Origin: JBMORL01 sp049322335
GTDB taxonomy: Bacteria; Bacteroidota; Bacteroidia; Flavobacteriales_D; UBA2798
Reading direction: 5' to 3'
Length of the DNA stretch: 64,000 bases
Assembly: GCA_049322335.1 (NCBI GenBank)
Contig: JBMORL010000095.1
Span: forward strand, 16,889 to 80,888
Made by a program: the position numbers and the translations under genes. Below the pieces are notes generated by a model. The model worked only from the letters and a program-made list of their open reading frames with translations. It was not told the origin of the DNA and ran no database searches. Shown here piece after piece: positions 56,348-62,657 of the stretch (its first letter is position 1; the number at the start of each line of letters is the position of its first letter).

Positions 56348-56890
56348 TTATCTTTCAGAAAAAGCCATTATTTCCCATTTCCCGTTCTCGTTTTTAAACA
56401 TTTGCACTTGATTTTCATCATAACTCTTTATTTGATTATTCTCGCTATATAATGTGTGAAGTTTAATATAAACCGCAACAATTGATGAATCACTATTAAA
56501 AATCAAATCTGAAAATAAAATCCGACCGTTAGTTTCATGTTTTTCTTTTATCTTTTGGGAATTAAAATATGATGCCTTTGTTTCAAAAATAGATTTCCCT
56601 AAAGAATCATTAAATTTAAAGTACGAACCATTACGTTTTATATAACGCAATAAAGAATCATTCAATCTATCGTTTTTTTCCAAGTAGTAACTGGACAGTT
56701 TGTTGTCATTATACAATAAGAGATCTTTCAAAACATTTTTCGTATCATATTTTGATTTAAACTCATAAACGTTTATTATTTTTCTTACCTGCCCCTTTGA
56801 GTTGTCGTTTGGCTTGTCACAGGCAAAAAAAACACTCAATCCGAAAAATATTATATAATTTTTCCAACTATTACCTATGCCATTCTTCAT
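56348..56890 (-). CDS. Lipoprotein-like protein in the Rhs island
   Basis: 180 residues. A signal-like start (YIIFFGLSVFFACD) with Cys24 gives a probable lipoprotein. The rest is polar and charged (NDNKLSSYYLEKNDRLND). Ends in the NENGKWEIMAFSER strand. No family is recognised. It overlaps the start of the upstream ORF by about 20 bases and directly abuts the membrane protein. Confidence 0.6.
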   Translation of the reverse strand: MKNGIGNSWKNYIIFFGLSVFFACDKPNDNSKGQVRKIINVYEFKSKYDTKNVLKDLLLYNDNKLSSYYLEKNDRLNDSLLRYIKRNGSYFKFNDSLGKSIFETKASYFNSQKIKEKHETNGRILFSDLIFNSDSSIVAVYIKLHTLYSENNQIKSYDENQVQMFKNENGKWEIMAFSER

Positions 56891-57197
56891 CTAATTTTTG
56901 TTTTGCACCAGTAGGTAATTCTGATTCTTTTATTCCGGTATCAGTTAATTCATTTCCGGGTTCGGCTTTGAGCCAATAAAGAGGATCATCATCTCCAACC
57001 TGAGTTTTTCTATATGTTTTCCCTTCAAATTCGATTTCAACATTCCTAATCGGAACCTTTGTTTCTAAAGTACTCACGACATGTTTATCTTCTCCACTTG
57101 TATTGCCTTCCGGAAAGTTTTCCTTAAGAACATCATTAAGGTCTTCTTCAAAATCAACCCATTTACTATCAACTTGTGGTTTTGGTATGGCTGCCAT
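56871..57197 (-). CDS. Orphan C-terminal fragment, possibly a former toxin tip
   Basis: 108 residues from the ATG at 57197; the longer frame above it runs through non-coding bases shared with the TA spacer. Very acidic. It ends in LPTGAKQKLDEEWHR. It lacks a signal peptide or membrane segment and is placed like a toxin tip, with membrane and lipoprotein genes downstream. No family is recognised. Confidence 0.5.
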   Translation of the reverse strand: MAAIPKPQVDSKWVDFEEDLNDVLKENFPEGNTSGEDKHVVSTLETKVPIRNVEIEFEGKTYRKTQVGDDDPLYWLKAEPGNELTDTGIKESELPTGAKQKLDEEWHR

Positions 57198-57339
57198 TAT
57201 AGTGCTGTAAATATAAAAAAAAGTGAAAAAAGAATATAGTTTGTCCTGACTTTTCAGGGCCTTTTCCTGCCATCGCCACTCGCTTTTTGCAGGGCCAAAA
57301 GAGCTTAAACAAATGGCTCTGTCAGGGGCAGAAACTGCA

Positions 57340-57430
57340 CATTTACCAATGTAAATCCAACTTCTGCTGGTATTTATCACTGTAGCCAAACAAATCAGGA
57401 GGGAAATGCGTATATTTGGGTATAAAATCA
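57340..57430 (+). promoter_or_regulatory. TA-array spacer 1 (diverged) with -10-like box
   Basis: Shares TTTACCAATG, a TGGTA arm, TTTATCACTG and GAAATGCGTATATTTGGG with spacers 2-4. TATATTTG (57411-57418) matches TAnnTTTG and precedes the antitoxin ATG by 19 bases. No TTG at the right spacing is seen. Confidence 0.6.
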
Positions 57431-57437
57431 GTCGGAC

Positions 57438-57659
57438 ATGGAACGAATCAGCATAATCATACAACCCGGAAAAAAGCAGTTATTCCTGGAGTTTCTTAAA
57501 ACACTTACCTATGTAAAAGTGGAGAAAGATGAAGGAATTACTGTACCAAAATCCCATCAGAAGTTTGTGCTCAACAGAATTGATACCGCCAAGCCCAAAG
57601 ATTATATTTCATTGGGTGAGTTTAAGAAACGAATCAGAAAAGCTAAGCGTGCAAAATGA
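57438..57659 (+). CDS. Antitoxin of TA module 1
   Basis: 73 residues. The N-terminal 31 residues are identical to those of module 2; the C-terminal half differs and ends in a basic RKAKRAK. It overlaps the toxin by 4 bases (ATGA) as in typical type II modules. The antitoxin-like family is small and not firmly named. It would bind the RelE/ParE partner and probably the promoter in the spacer. Confidence 0.8.
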   Translation: MERISIIIQPGKKQLFLEFLKTLTYVKVEKDEGITVPKSHQKFVLNRIDTAKPKDYISLGEFKKRIRKAKRAK

Positions 57660-57949
57660 AATATTACATTCAGGTTGACGCAAGAGCAACAAGTGATGTA
57701 GAAAAAGCAGCAGAATATTACGAAAACCAGCAAAAAGGATTAGGTGACAGGTTTATTGATGCCGTAGAAAAACACCTTGATTATTTACTAAAAACTGCCC
57801 ACTATCAGGTACGCTATAAAAATGTGAGGGCATTACTTGTTCAGCCATTTCCATTTATGATTCATTTTACCATTGATGAAAAGAATCATCTGATAAAAGT
57901 TCATGCCATCATTCATACCTCGCTTGACCCGAACAAAAACTGGCTCTGA
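57656..57949 (+). CDS. RelE/ParE-family toxin, module 1
   Basis: 97 residues. The ParE-type pattern is clear: an N-terminal strand IQVDARATSDVEKAAEYYENQ, KGLGDRFIDAVEKHLDYL, the central VRYKNVRALLVQPFPFMIHF strands and a final VHAIIHTSLDPNKNW. RelE members cleave ribosome-bound mRNA, ParE members act on gyrase; which one applies here cannot be told. Confidence 0.85.
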   Translation: MKYYIQVDARATSDVEKAAEYYENQQKGLGDRFIDAVEKHLDYLLKTAHYQVRYKNVRALLVQPFPFMIHFTIDEKNHLIKVHAIIHTSLDPNKNWL

Positions 57950-57983
57950 GGTAACCCAAATCTCTCTTTATTCAGCACAAAAA

Positions 57984-58111
57984 CCGGTAGACTTTTCTGC
58001 CAAAAAATCATTATTTATATAGTACACCATTTACCAATGAAAACCACTCTCCGTTGGTAATTTATCACTGACAGAAGAACAAATTGCAGGGGAAATGCGT
58101 ATATTTGGGGT
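57984..58111 (+). promoter_or_regulatory. TA-array spacer 2 with palindrome and -10-like box
   Basis: From CCGGTAGACTTTTCTGCC to TATATTTGGGG. It holds a 9-bp imperfect palindrome (TTACCAATG...CGTTGGTAA). Almost the same as spacers 3 and 4. The -10-like TATATTTG lies about 20 bases before the next antitoxin ATG. Confidence 0.75.
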
Positions 58112-58127
58112 ATAAAATCACCCGGAT

Positions 58128-58352
58128 ATGGAAAGAATCAGCATAATCATACAACCCGGAAAAAAGCAGTTGTTCCTGGAGTTTCTTAAAACACTAACCT
58201 ACGTAAAAGTGGAGAAAGATGACGAGTCTGTTATATCTGTTCCCGGTTGGCATGATGAAGTGGTCAAACAAAGGCTGGAAGCATACCTGAGTAATCCTGC
58301 TGATGTGGCTGACTTCGATAAAACCATGAATGAACTGGAAAAGGAACTATGA
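58128..58352 (+). CDS. Antitoxin of TA module 2
   Basis: 74 residues. Its first 95 bases differ from module 1 at only four positions, while the C-terminal half (PGWHDEVVKQRLEAYLSNPA) is unrelated. Overlaps its toxin by 4 bases. The pattern points to recombination between modules in the middle of the antitoxin gene. Confidence 0.82.
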   Translation: MERISIIIQPGKKQLFLEFLKTLTYVKVEKDDESVISVPGWHDEVVKQRLEAYLSNPADVADFDKTMNELEKEL

Positions 58353-58666
58353 GTTTTACTTCTGTTCTTTCACCAAGAGCAATTTCAGATCTTCGTATAG
58401 CCAGAGACTGGTACAATCAAAAAAAAGCAGGATTAGGAATGGAGTTTCTTCATGAAATAAAATTATACAACGCTTTTATCAAAAAGAAACCTTTTGCTTT
58501 TCAAACCCGGAATAATCCACCTGTAAGATGTGCTCCCCTGAGGAGATTCCCATTTATGATCCATTATTTACCTGTTGAAGAACTACAGCAAATAGTAATT
58601 CTGGCTGTGTTGCATACCAGTGAAAATCCTGACAACTGGCCTGTGGAAGTTCCTGACATCAGGTAA
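58349..58666 (+). CDS. RelE/ParE-family toxin, module 2
   Basis: 105 residues. ParE-type features: SPRAISDLRIARDWYNQKKAGLGMEFLHEI, RCAPLRRFPFMIHY, ILAVLHTSENPDNW and a PVEVP tail shared with module 4. Different from the module 1 toxin except at the core motifs. Confidence 0.85.
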   Translation: MSFTSVLSPRAISDLRIARDWYNQKKAGLGMEFLHEIKLYNAFIKKKPFAFQTRNNPPVRCAPLRRFPFMIHYLPVEELQQIVILAVLHTSENPDNWPVEVPDIR

Positions 58667-58694
58667 TCCTCCTGCCTGTTTATTCAACACAAAT

Positions 58695-58825
58695 CCGGTA
58701 GACTTTTCTGCTAAAAAATCATTATTTATATAGTACACCATTTACCAATGAAAACCACTCTCCGTTGGTAATTTATCACTGACAGAAGAACAAGCTGCAG
58801 GGGAAATGCGTATATTTGGGGAGTA
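58695..58825 (+). promoter_or_regulatory. TA-array spacer 3
   Basis: Nearly identical to spacer 2 over about 125 bases, from CCGGTAGACTTTTCTGC to TATATTTGGGG, including the TTACCAATG..CGTTGGTAA palindrome. Confidence 0.75.
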
Positions 58826-58837
58826 AAAACTACAACC

Positions 58838-59068
58838 ATGACAGCAACAGCCATCAGGAAAAAGATACACCAGTATATTGACTCAGCAGATGAACAGGTA
58901 GTAAAAGCCGTGTATGCTATGCTGAAAGAACTGGACAAGGCTCCCGCAGACATGAAACGGTTTTCCATAGAAGAATACAATGAGAGCATTGAGAAAGCCG
59001 AGCGTGAAATTGCTGCAGGAAAATTCTTAACCCATAAGGAAGCTTTAAAGCAGATCAGCAAGTGGTAA
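58838..59068 (+). CDS. Antitoxin of TA module 3 (different family)
   Basis: 76 residues, helical. The sequence RKKIHQYIDSADEQVVKAVY is unlike the antitoxins of modules 1, 2 and 4. It ends in ALKQISKW. Small proteins of this kind are common antitoxins in Bacteroidota. The GTG start of the toxin lies inside its last codons. Confidence 0.8.
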   Translation: MTATAIRKKIHQYIDSADEQVVKAVYAMLKELDKAPADMKRFSIEEYNESIEKAEREIAAGKFLTHKEALKQISKW

Positions 59069-59370
59069 AACTCAGGCCTTTTGATATTGTCTGGTCAAAA
59101 CGCTCACTTCGTCAGCTTAAAGACATTTACCTTTATATTGAAAAAGAATCTCCGGGTGGTGCCAAGAAAGTGGTAAAAGCTATTTCTTCCCGGGTACAAT
59201 CACTAGGCACAAATGCGATGATCTATGAGGCAGATCAGTGTAAGAGAAACAATGATGGCAGCTATCGCGCAACCCATGTTTACAAATTCCGTATCGTGTA
59301 TCGTATTACTGCAAAGCATGTAATGATCCTTAAGATAATGCACACGGCAAGAAAGCCAAGGATTTATTAG
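59062..59370 (+). CDS. RelE/ParE-family toxin, module 3
   Basis: 102 residues, GTG start. The pattern is RelE-like: FDIVWSKRSLRQLKDIYLYIEKESPGGAKKVV, then SYRATHVYKFRIVYRIT and a final ILKIMHTARKPRIY. It overlaps the antitoxin end by 7 bases. Confidence 0.85.
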   Translation: MVKLRPFDIVWSKRSLRQLKDIYLYIEKESPGGAKKVVKAISSRVQSLGTNAMIYEADQCKRNNDGSYRATHVYKFRIVYRITAKHVMILKIMHTARKPRIY

Positions 59371-59407
59371 CAGGTAATCGTTCTCCTCACTTTTTAGCAC
59401 ATAATGG

Positions 59408-59537
59408 ACAGACTTTTCTGCCAAAAAATCATTATTTATATAGTACACCATTTACCAATGAAAACCTCTCTCCGTTGGTAATTTATCACTGGCAGAAGAA
59501 AAAATTGCAGGAGAAATGCGGATATTTGGGGGAGCAA
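59408..59537 (+). promoter_or_regulatory. TA-array spacer 4
   Basis: As spacers 2 and 3 but the CCGGTAG start is missing (GGACAGACTTTTCTGCC) and the -10-like box is GATATTTG, off by one base. The palindrome is kept. Precedes the module whose toxin is broken. Confidence 0.7.
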
Positions 59538-59547
59538 ACATCAGCTT

Positions 59548-59769
59548 ATGACGAAGATAACCGTATCTGTAAATGAATCTAAAGCCCATTTCTTTATGGA
59601 GCTTTTACGCAGTCTTAATTTTGTGAAAGTGGAAGAAACCAAAACCAGTGCCATTTCACCTGCTCATAAAAAGGTTATAGATCAGGAATTGGAACACCTG
59701 AAAAAACATCCGCGTAAAACTGTTTCTCTTAAACGGTTTAAAAAGAATGCTGAAAAATACCTGCGTTGA
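59548..59769 (+). CDS. Antitoxin of TA module 4
   Basis: 73 residues. Same family as modules 1 and 2 (ITVSVNESKAHFFMELLRSLNFVKVEE) but more diverged. Ends 2 bases before the toxin ATG, unlike the overlapping modules. Its toxin is interrupted by a stop, so it may be free-standing. Confidence 0.78.
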   Translation: MTKITVSVNESKAHFFMELLRSLNFVKVEETKTSAISPAHKKVIDQELEHLKKHPRKTVSLKRFKKNAEKYLR

Positions 59770-59771
59770 AG

Positions 59772-60083
59772 ATGTATTCAGTGGAAGTTTCTCCCCGTGC
59801 TGAATATGTGATATTTAAAACCATTGAATTCTATAACAGCAGAAGAAAGGGATAGAAAAAGAAATTCTTAAAGGAAGTGATTTCCTTTTTTGATACTATC
59901 GCTCAAAATCCTGATGCTTTTGAAATAAAAGATGAGAATATCCGGGTAGCTCCCATGAAAAAACACCCACACCTGATCTTTTACTTTTACAGAAAGGATG
60001 CAAAAACAGTATACATTCTGGCAGTTTTGCATAGTTCTCAGAATCCCGATAACTGGCCTGTGGAAGTTCCTCCCACCAGGTAA
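59772..60083 (+). pseudogene. RelE/ParE toxin, module 4, in-frame amber stop
   Basis: Translation from ATG 59772 gives MYSVEVSPRAEYVIFKTIEF, then NSRRKG, then TAG at codon 28 (59853-59855). The same frame continues without a shift as KKKFLKEVISFFDTIAQNPD and ends ILAVLHSSQNPDNWPVEVP. The stop falls where modules 1 and 2 have Gly-Leu-Gly. A restart at GTG 59877 would lack the first strand and helix, so the toxin is most likely inactive. Confidence 0.85.
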
Positions 60084-60261
60084 TCCTCCTCCAGCTTTTT
60101 CAGAATAAAACCGGTAGCCTGATTTTGATTACAGGTTAATATAATACAGCTTTAAGTCGCCAATACAATGTAGGATTCAATGGCCTGTAGCAATACAGCC
60201 AGTGCCCTGTGATTAAACTTATTTATTACAGAAAAATTTACCTTCACGTTTTTTTAAATCT

Positions 60262-61593
60262 ATGTTTATTGTTGAAAGACCGGCATCCGAAAAAGAATCA
60301 TTTTTACCTGTAAAGGGCCGGCAAAAAATCCACACTTCACTAAAAGTTATGGTTTTTCTCAATTCTCTTCCTCAAAAGTACAAGAGTCACATTCACCGTT
60401 CTCAATTATCCCGTTACCGAAAAATTAATCCGGCTGAGTATCTCGGGCATGATCTCTCACATGAACTTTCAGGGGAAATTGATTTTATCCGGCAGCTTGG
60501 CGATTTTCCTAAAGTAAAAAATACAGCTAAAGCCATTCTTAAACTGTTTATCTTTTTTCGCAGTGTAATGAAGCGGGGTAAAGGATTTTATTCACACCTG
60601 AAAAAAGAAAAAGATTTCTTTGTTGAACTCTCCCAGCGATACAGAAACGAACTTTCCGTCAATCAATTTTCCAGGCTAACCGGTGTGGATGAAAATACAT
60701 TCAGAAACTGGATTCGCGAAGTAAGGATACGCTGTTCGGATTCATTGATCCATTCGTGCAGAAAAGTTCATATTAACCAGTTGTTGTCTCCGGAAACGGA
60801 TAAAATGAAAAAATTACTTATTGATCCGCGTTTTCAATTCTGGCCACTGGTTTCAGTTTACTATTATGCTTTGAGAAACAACATCTGTTCAATGGCTTTA
60901 AGCACATGGTACAAATATGTTCCGCTTTTGGGAATAAAAAGAATAAAACCCCGGTCAGTAAAAAGCTATGGCATTAGTGTAAAAGCAAATTATCCCAATG
61001 AATACTGGCATGCTGATGTAACAAAGTTCCGGTCAGCTGACGGGGTGTGGAATTACATTTACACGGTGGTGGATAATTTTTCGAAATTTCCACTTTCGGT
61101 TTTGGTGAGTGAAAAATTATCAGGCGAATTGCGAATGCTGTCGTTTCGTGATGCATTAAAAAAATGTATAGAACTTTCGGGTGACGTTAAAACAATTAAC
61201 CTGGCAGTGGATGGCGGAGCCGAAAATTTTAACGGAACAGTGGACGACTTTTTAAATGGCCTGAAAGAAATTTCCATTCACCGGATTCGGGCGTTGTGTG
61301 ATGTGATATGGAGCAACTCCATGGCCGAAGCTTTCAACCGGATATTGAAAACCTGCTACCTGAATCATCAATCCATTGGCAACACAAACGAACTTATTTT
61401 ACGGGTAGAAGAAAATGTAAATGATTTTGCTTTTGAGCGGCCGCATGGAAAATTAAACGGACTGACTCCGTTTGAAACATACATAGGAAATTTACCTGGC
61501 AAAAATGATTTTAAAAACCAGATCGCCCAATCGAAAACAATGAGGATACAAGTGAACCGAAATTACAGTTGTTCAAAATGCCTGTTTAAATAA
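60262..61593 (+). CDS. Transposase with rve-type integrase core
   Basis: 443 residues. The N-terminal half holds two helix-turn-helix-like parts (LSRYRKINPAEYLGHDLS; VNQFSRLTGVDENTFRNWIREV). The DDE core follows: Asp in YWHADVTKFRS, Asp in LAVDGGAENFNG and Glu in SNSMAEAFNRIL, with the terminal GLTPFETY segment. It ends with a Cys pair (YSCSKCLF). No clear terminal inverted repeats were found, so the bounds of the element are unknown. A TTTCGGTT..AACCGAAA hairpin lies at 61642-61663. Confidence 0.85.
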   Translation: MFIVERPASEKESFLPVKGRQKIHTSLKVMVFLNSLPQKYKSHIHRSQLSRYRKINPAEYLGHDLSHELSGEIDFIRQLGDFPKVKNTAKAILKLFIFFRSVMKRGKGFYSHLKKEKDFFVELSQRYRNELSVNQFSRLTGVDENTFRNWIREVRIRCSDSLIHSCRKVHINQLLSPETDKMKKLLIDPRFQFWPLVSVYYYALRNNICSMALSTWYKYVPLLGIKRIKPRSVKSYGISVKANYPNEYWHADVTKFRSADGVWNYIYTVVDNFSKFPLSVLVSEKLSGELRMLSFRDALKKCIELSGDVKTINLAVDGGAENFNGTVDDFLNGLKEISIHRIRALCDVIWSNSMAEAFNRILKTCYLNHQSIGNTNELILRVEENVNDFAFERPHGKLNGLTPFETYIGNLPGKNDFKNQIAQSKTMRIQVNRNYSCSKCLFK

Positions 61594-61726
61594 AGCAGGA
61601 GAAAATAATAAATATAGCGACATCCGTTTTTCTGTTTACTATTTCGGTTAGGAAAAACCGAAAATAACCCCGGTTTTCCCAATGAAAATTATGTTTCAGG
61701 AACACTTCTGTAAACCAGCGCGTTGC

Positions 61727-61754
61727 TTGTTAGCAACATCATTTAGTATATTCG
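61727..61754 (+). promoter_or_regulatory. Promoter of the GIY-YIG gene
   Basis: TTG at 61727-61729, exactly 17 bases, then TATATTCG at 61747-61754, one base off TAnnTTTG. The GTG start lies 15 bases later. This decides the start. Confidence 0.65.
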
Positions 61755-61768
61755 AAATAGAACGTGCT

Positions 61769-62053
61769 GTGTACGTTCTTTACAGTGTAAAATCCGATAT
61801 GTATTATGTTGGTATTACTCACAACTTCTCCAAAAGATTGTACCAGCACAATCATTCTCCTGAAAAGTCTTTCACTTCTGCTCATAGGCCGTGGACTATT
61901 TCTGCTGTGTTCCGTTGTAAATCTATAGAGATTGCTTCATGGTGTGAACAGTATATCAAACAACAGAAATCACGTGCCTTTATTGAAGATGTTTTGCTTA
62001 ATCCTGATTCTGTTCATCCTTTGCTCTCCAATCTTACTAAGCTTGTCCCGTAA
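61769..62053 (+). CDS. GIY-YIG domain endonuclease (UvrC-N/URI-like)
   Basis: 94 residues from GTG 61769, preferred over ATG 61682 because that ATG lies upstream of the promoter. VYVLYSVKSDMYYVGITHN gives the YVLY...YVG core, followed by the RLYQHN motif and PWTISAVF, with Glu later in the helix. Single-domain proteins of this kind are common, often repeated, in Bacteroidota; the cellular role is unsettled. Its C-terminal half is duplicated as a remnant next to nadE. Confidence 0.88.
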   Translation: MYVLYSVKSDMYYVGITHNFSKRLYQHNHSPEKSFTSAHRPWTISAVFRCKSIEIASWCEQYIKQQKSRAFIEDVLLNPDSVHPLLSNLTKLVP

Positions 62054-62075
62054 AACGGGAACTTGCTTAAATTCC

Positions 62076-62122
62076 TTTACCGTTAGCAACATCATTTAGT
62101 ATATTCAAAATAGAACGTGCTG
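62076..62122. repeat. GIY-YIG upstream repeat, second orphan copy
   Basis: Repeats the 40-base leader of the GIY-YIG gene directly after that gene, without the TTG box and without coding sequence. Matches the copy at 52552. Confidence 0.82.
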
Positions 62123-62185
62123 TGCTAACCTTGTGAGGATATACTGAGTTTATCCCAACTTATCGGGGATGAGCTGATACAGTAC

Positions 62186-62656
62186 TTATGTTTCCTTTAA
62201 CCCATTTATAAACTCATCAAAGCTTTTAGCGATCAGATAGAGATTGGAGTAGTCTTTATCATCGGATCTGCTGTAATCAACCTCCTTTTCGTGATCCCAA
62301 AAGTAAACATAACCATAATCTTTTTCTCCGCATGATATGCAGATAAGGTTTCCACCAGGATCATGGGCTATTGGCATTAGATGTGTTGGTAATCTTTTCT
62401 TGTTTAGCTTATAATTGATAATATAACTTTTTAGGTTATCATATTTGCCATCATAAATAGCAAGGAACCAGTCTACACAAGAACTACTTAACTTTTCACC
62501 TTCAACGAAGCTAAACTTGTTTGGTTTGCATCTACCACCGTTATATTTAAGCATATGAGTTTTATATTGCTGCGGAAAACTGTTCCCGCTAAGCAACTCT
62601 ACTTCTTCAATCTGTTGAATGCTCAATCTGTTTTCTGTTTCCAAAAATGCCACCAT
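62186..62656 (-). CDS. SMI1/KNR4 (SUKH-type) immunity protein
   Basis: 156 residues from ATG 62656. The family pattern is seen: IEEVELLSGNSFPQQYKTHML, KYNGGRCKP, HLMPIAHDPGGNLICIS and YVYFWDHEKE. SUKH proteins bind and neutralise nuclease toxins. It starts one base after the stop of the WHH-type Rhs toxin, so the pairing is strong. Confidence 0.92.
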   Translation of the reverse strand: MVAFLETENRLSIQQIEEVELLSGNSFPQQYKTHMLKYNGGRCKPNKFSFVEGEKLSSSCVDWFLAIYDGKYDNLKSYIINYKLNKKRLPTHLMPIAHDPGGNLICISCGEKDYGYVYFWDHEKEVDYSRSDDKDYSNLYLIAKSFDEFINGLKET

Positions 62657-62657
62657 A

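Noticed and set aside
57340..59537. Regularly spaced repeats that might be a CRISPR array
   Set aside because: The repeats are over 90 bases, the stretches between them are TA genes, and no cas gene is present.
59772..60083. Amber stop as a recoding site
   Set aside because: TAA, TAG and TGA are all used as ordinary stops in the window and no recoding tRNA or element is seen; a nonsense mutation is simpler.
57340..60118. Integron or superintegron
   Set aside because: No integron integrase is seen and the spacer palindromes lack a clear GTTRRRY core, so an attC reading is not supported.
60120..61680. Terminal inverted repeats of an insertion sequence around the transposase
   Set aside because: Only a 9-base match (ACAGAAAAA and its complement) was found at about 60231 and 61632, too weak and without a target-site repeat.
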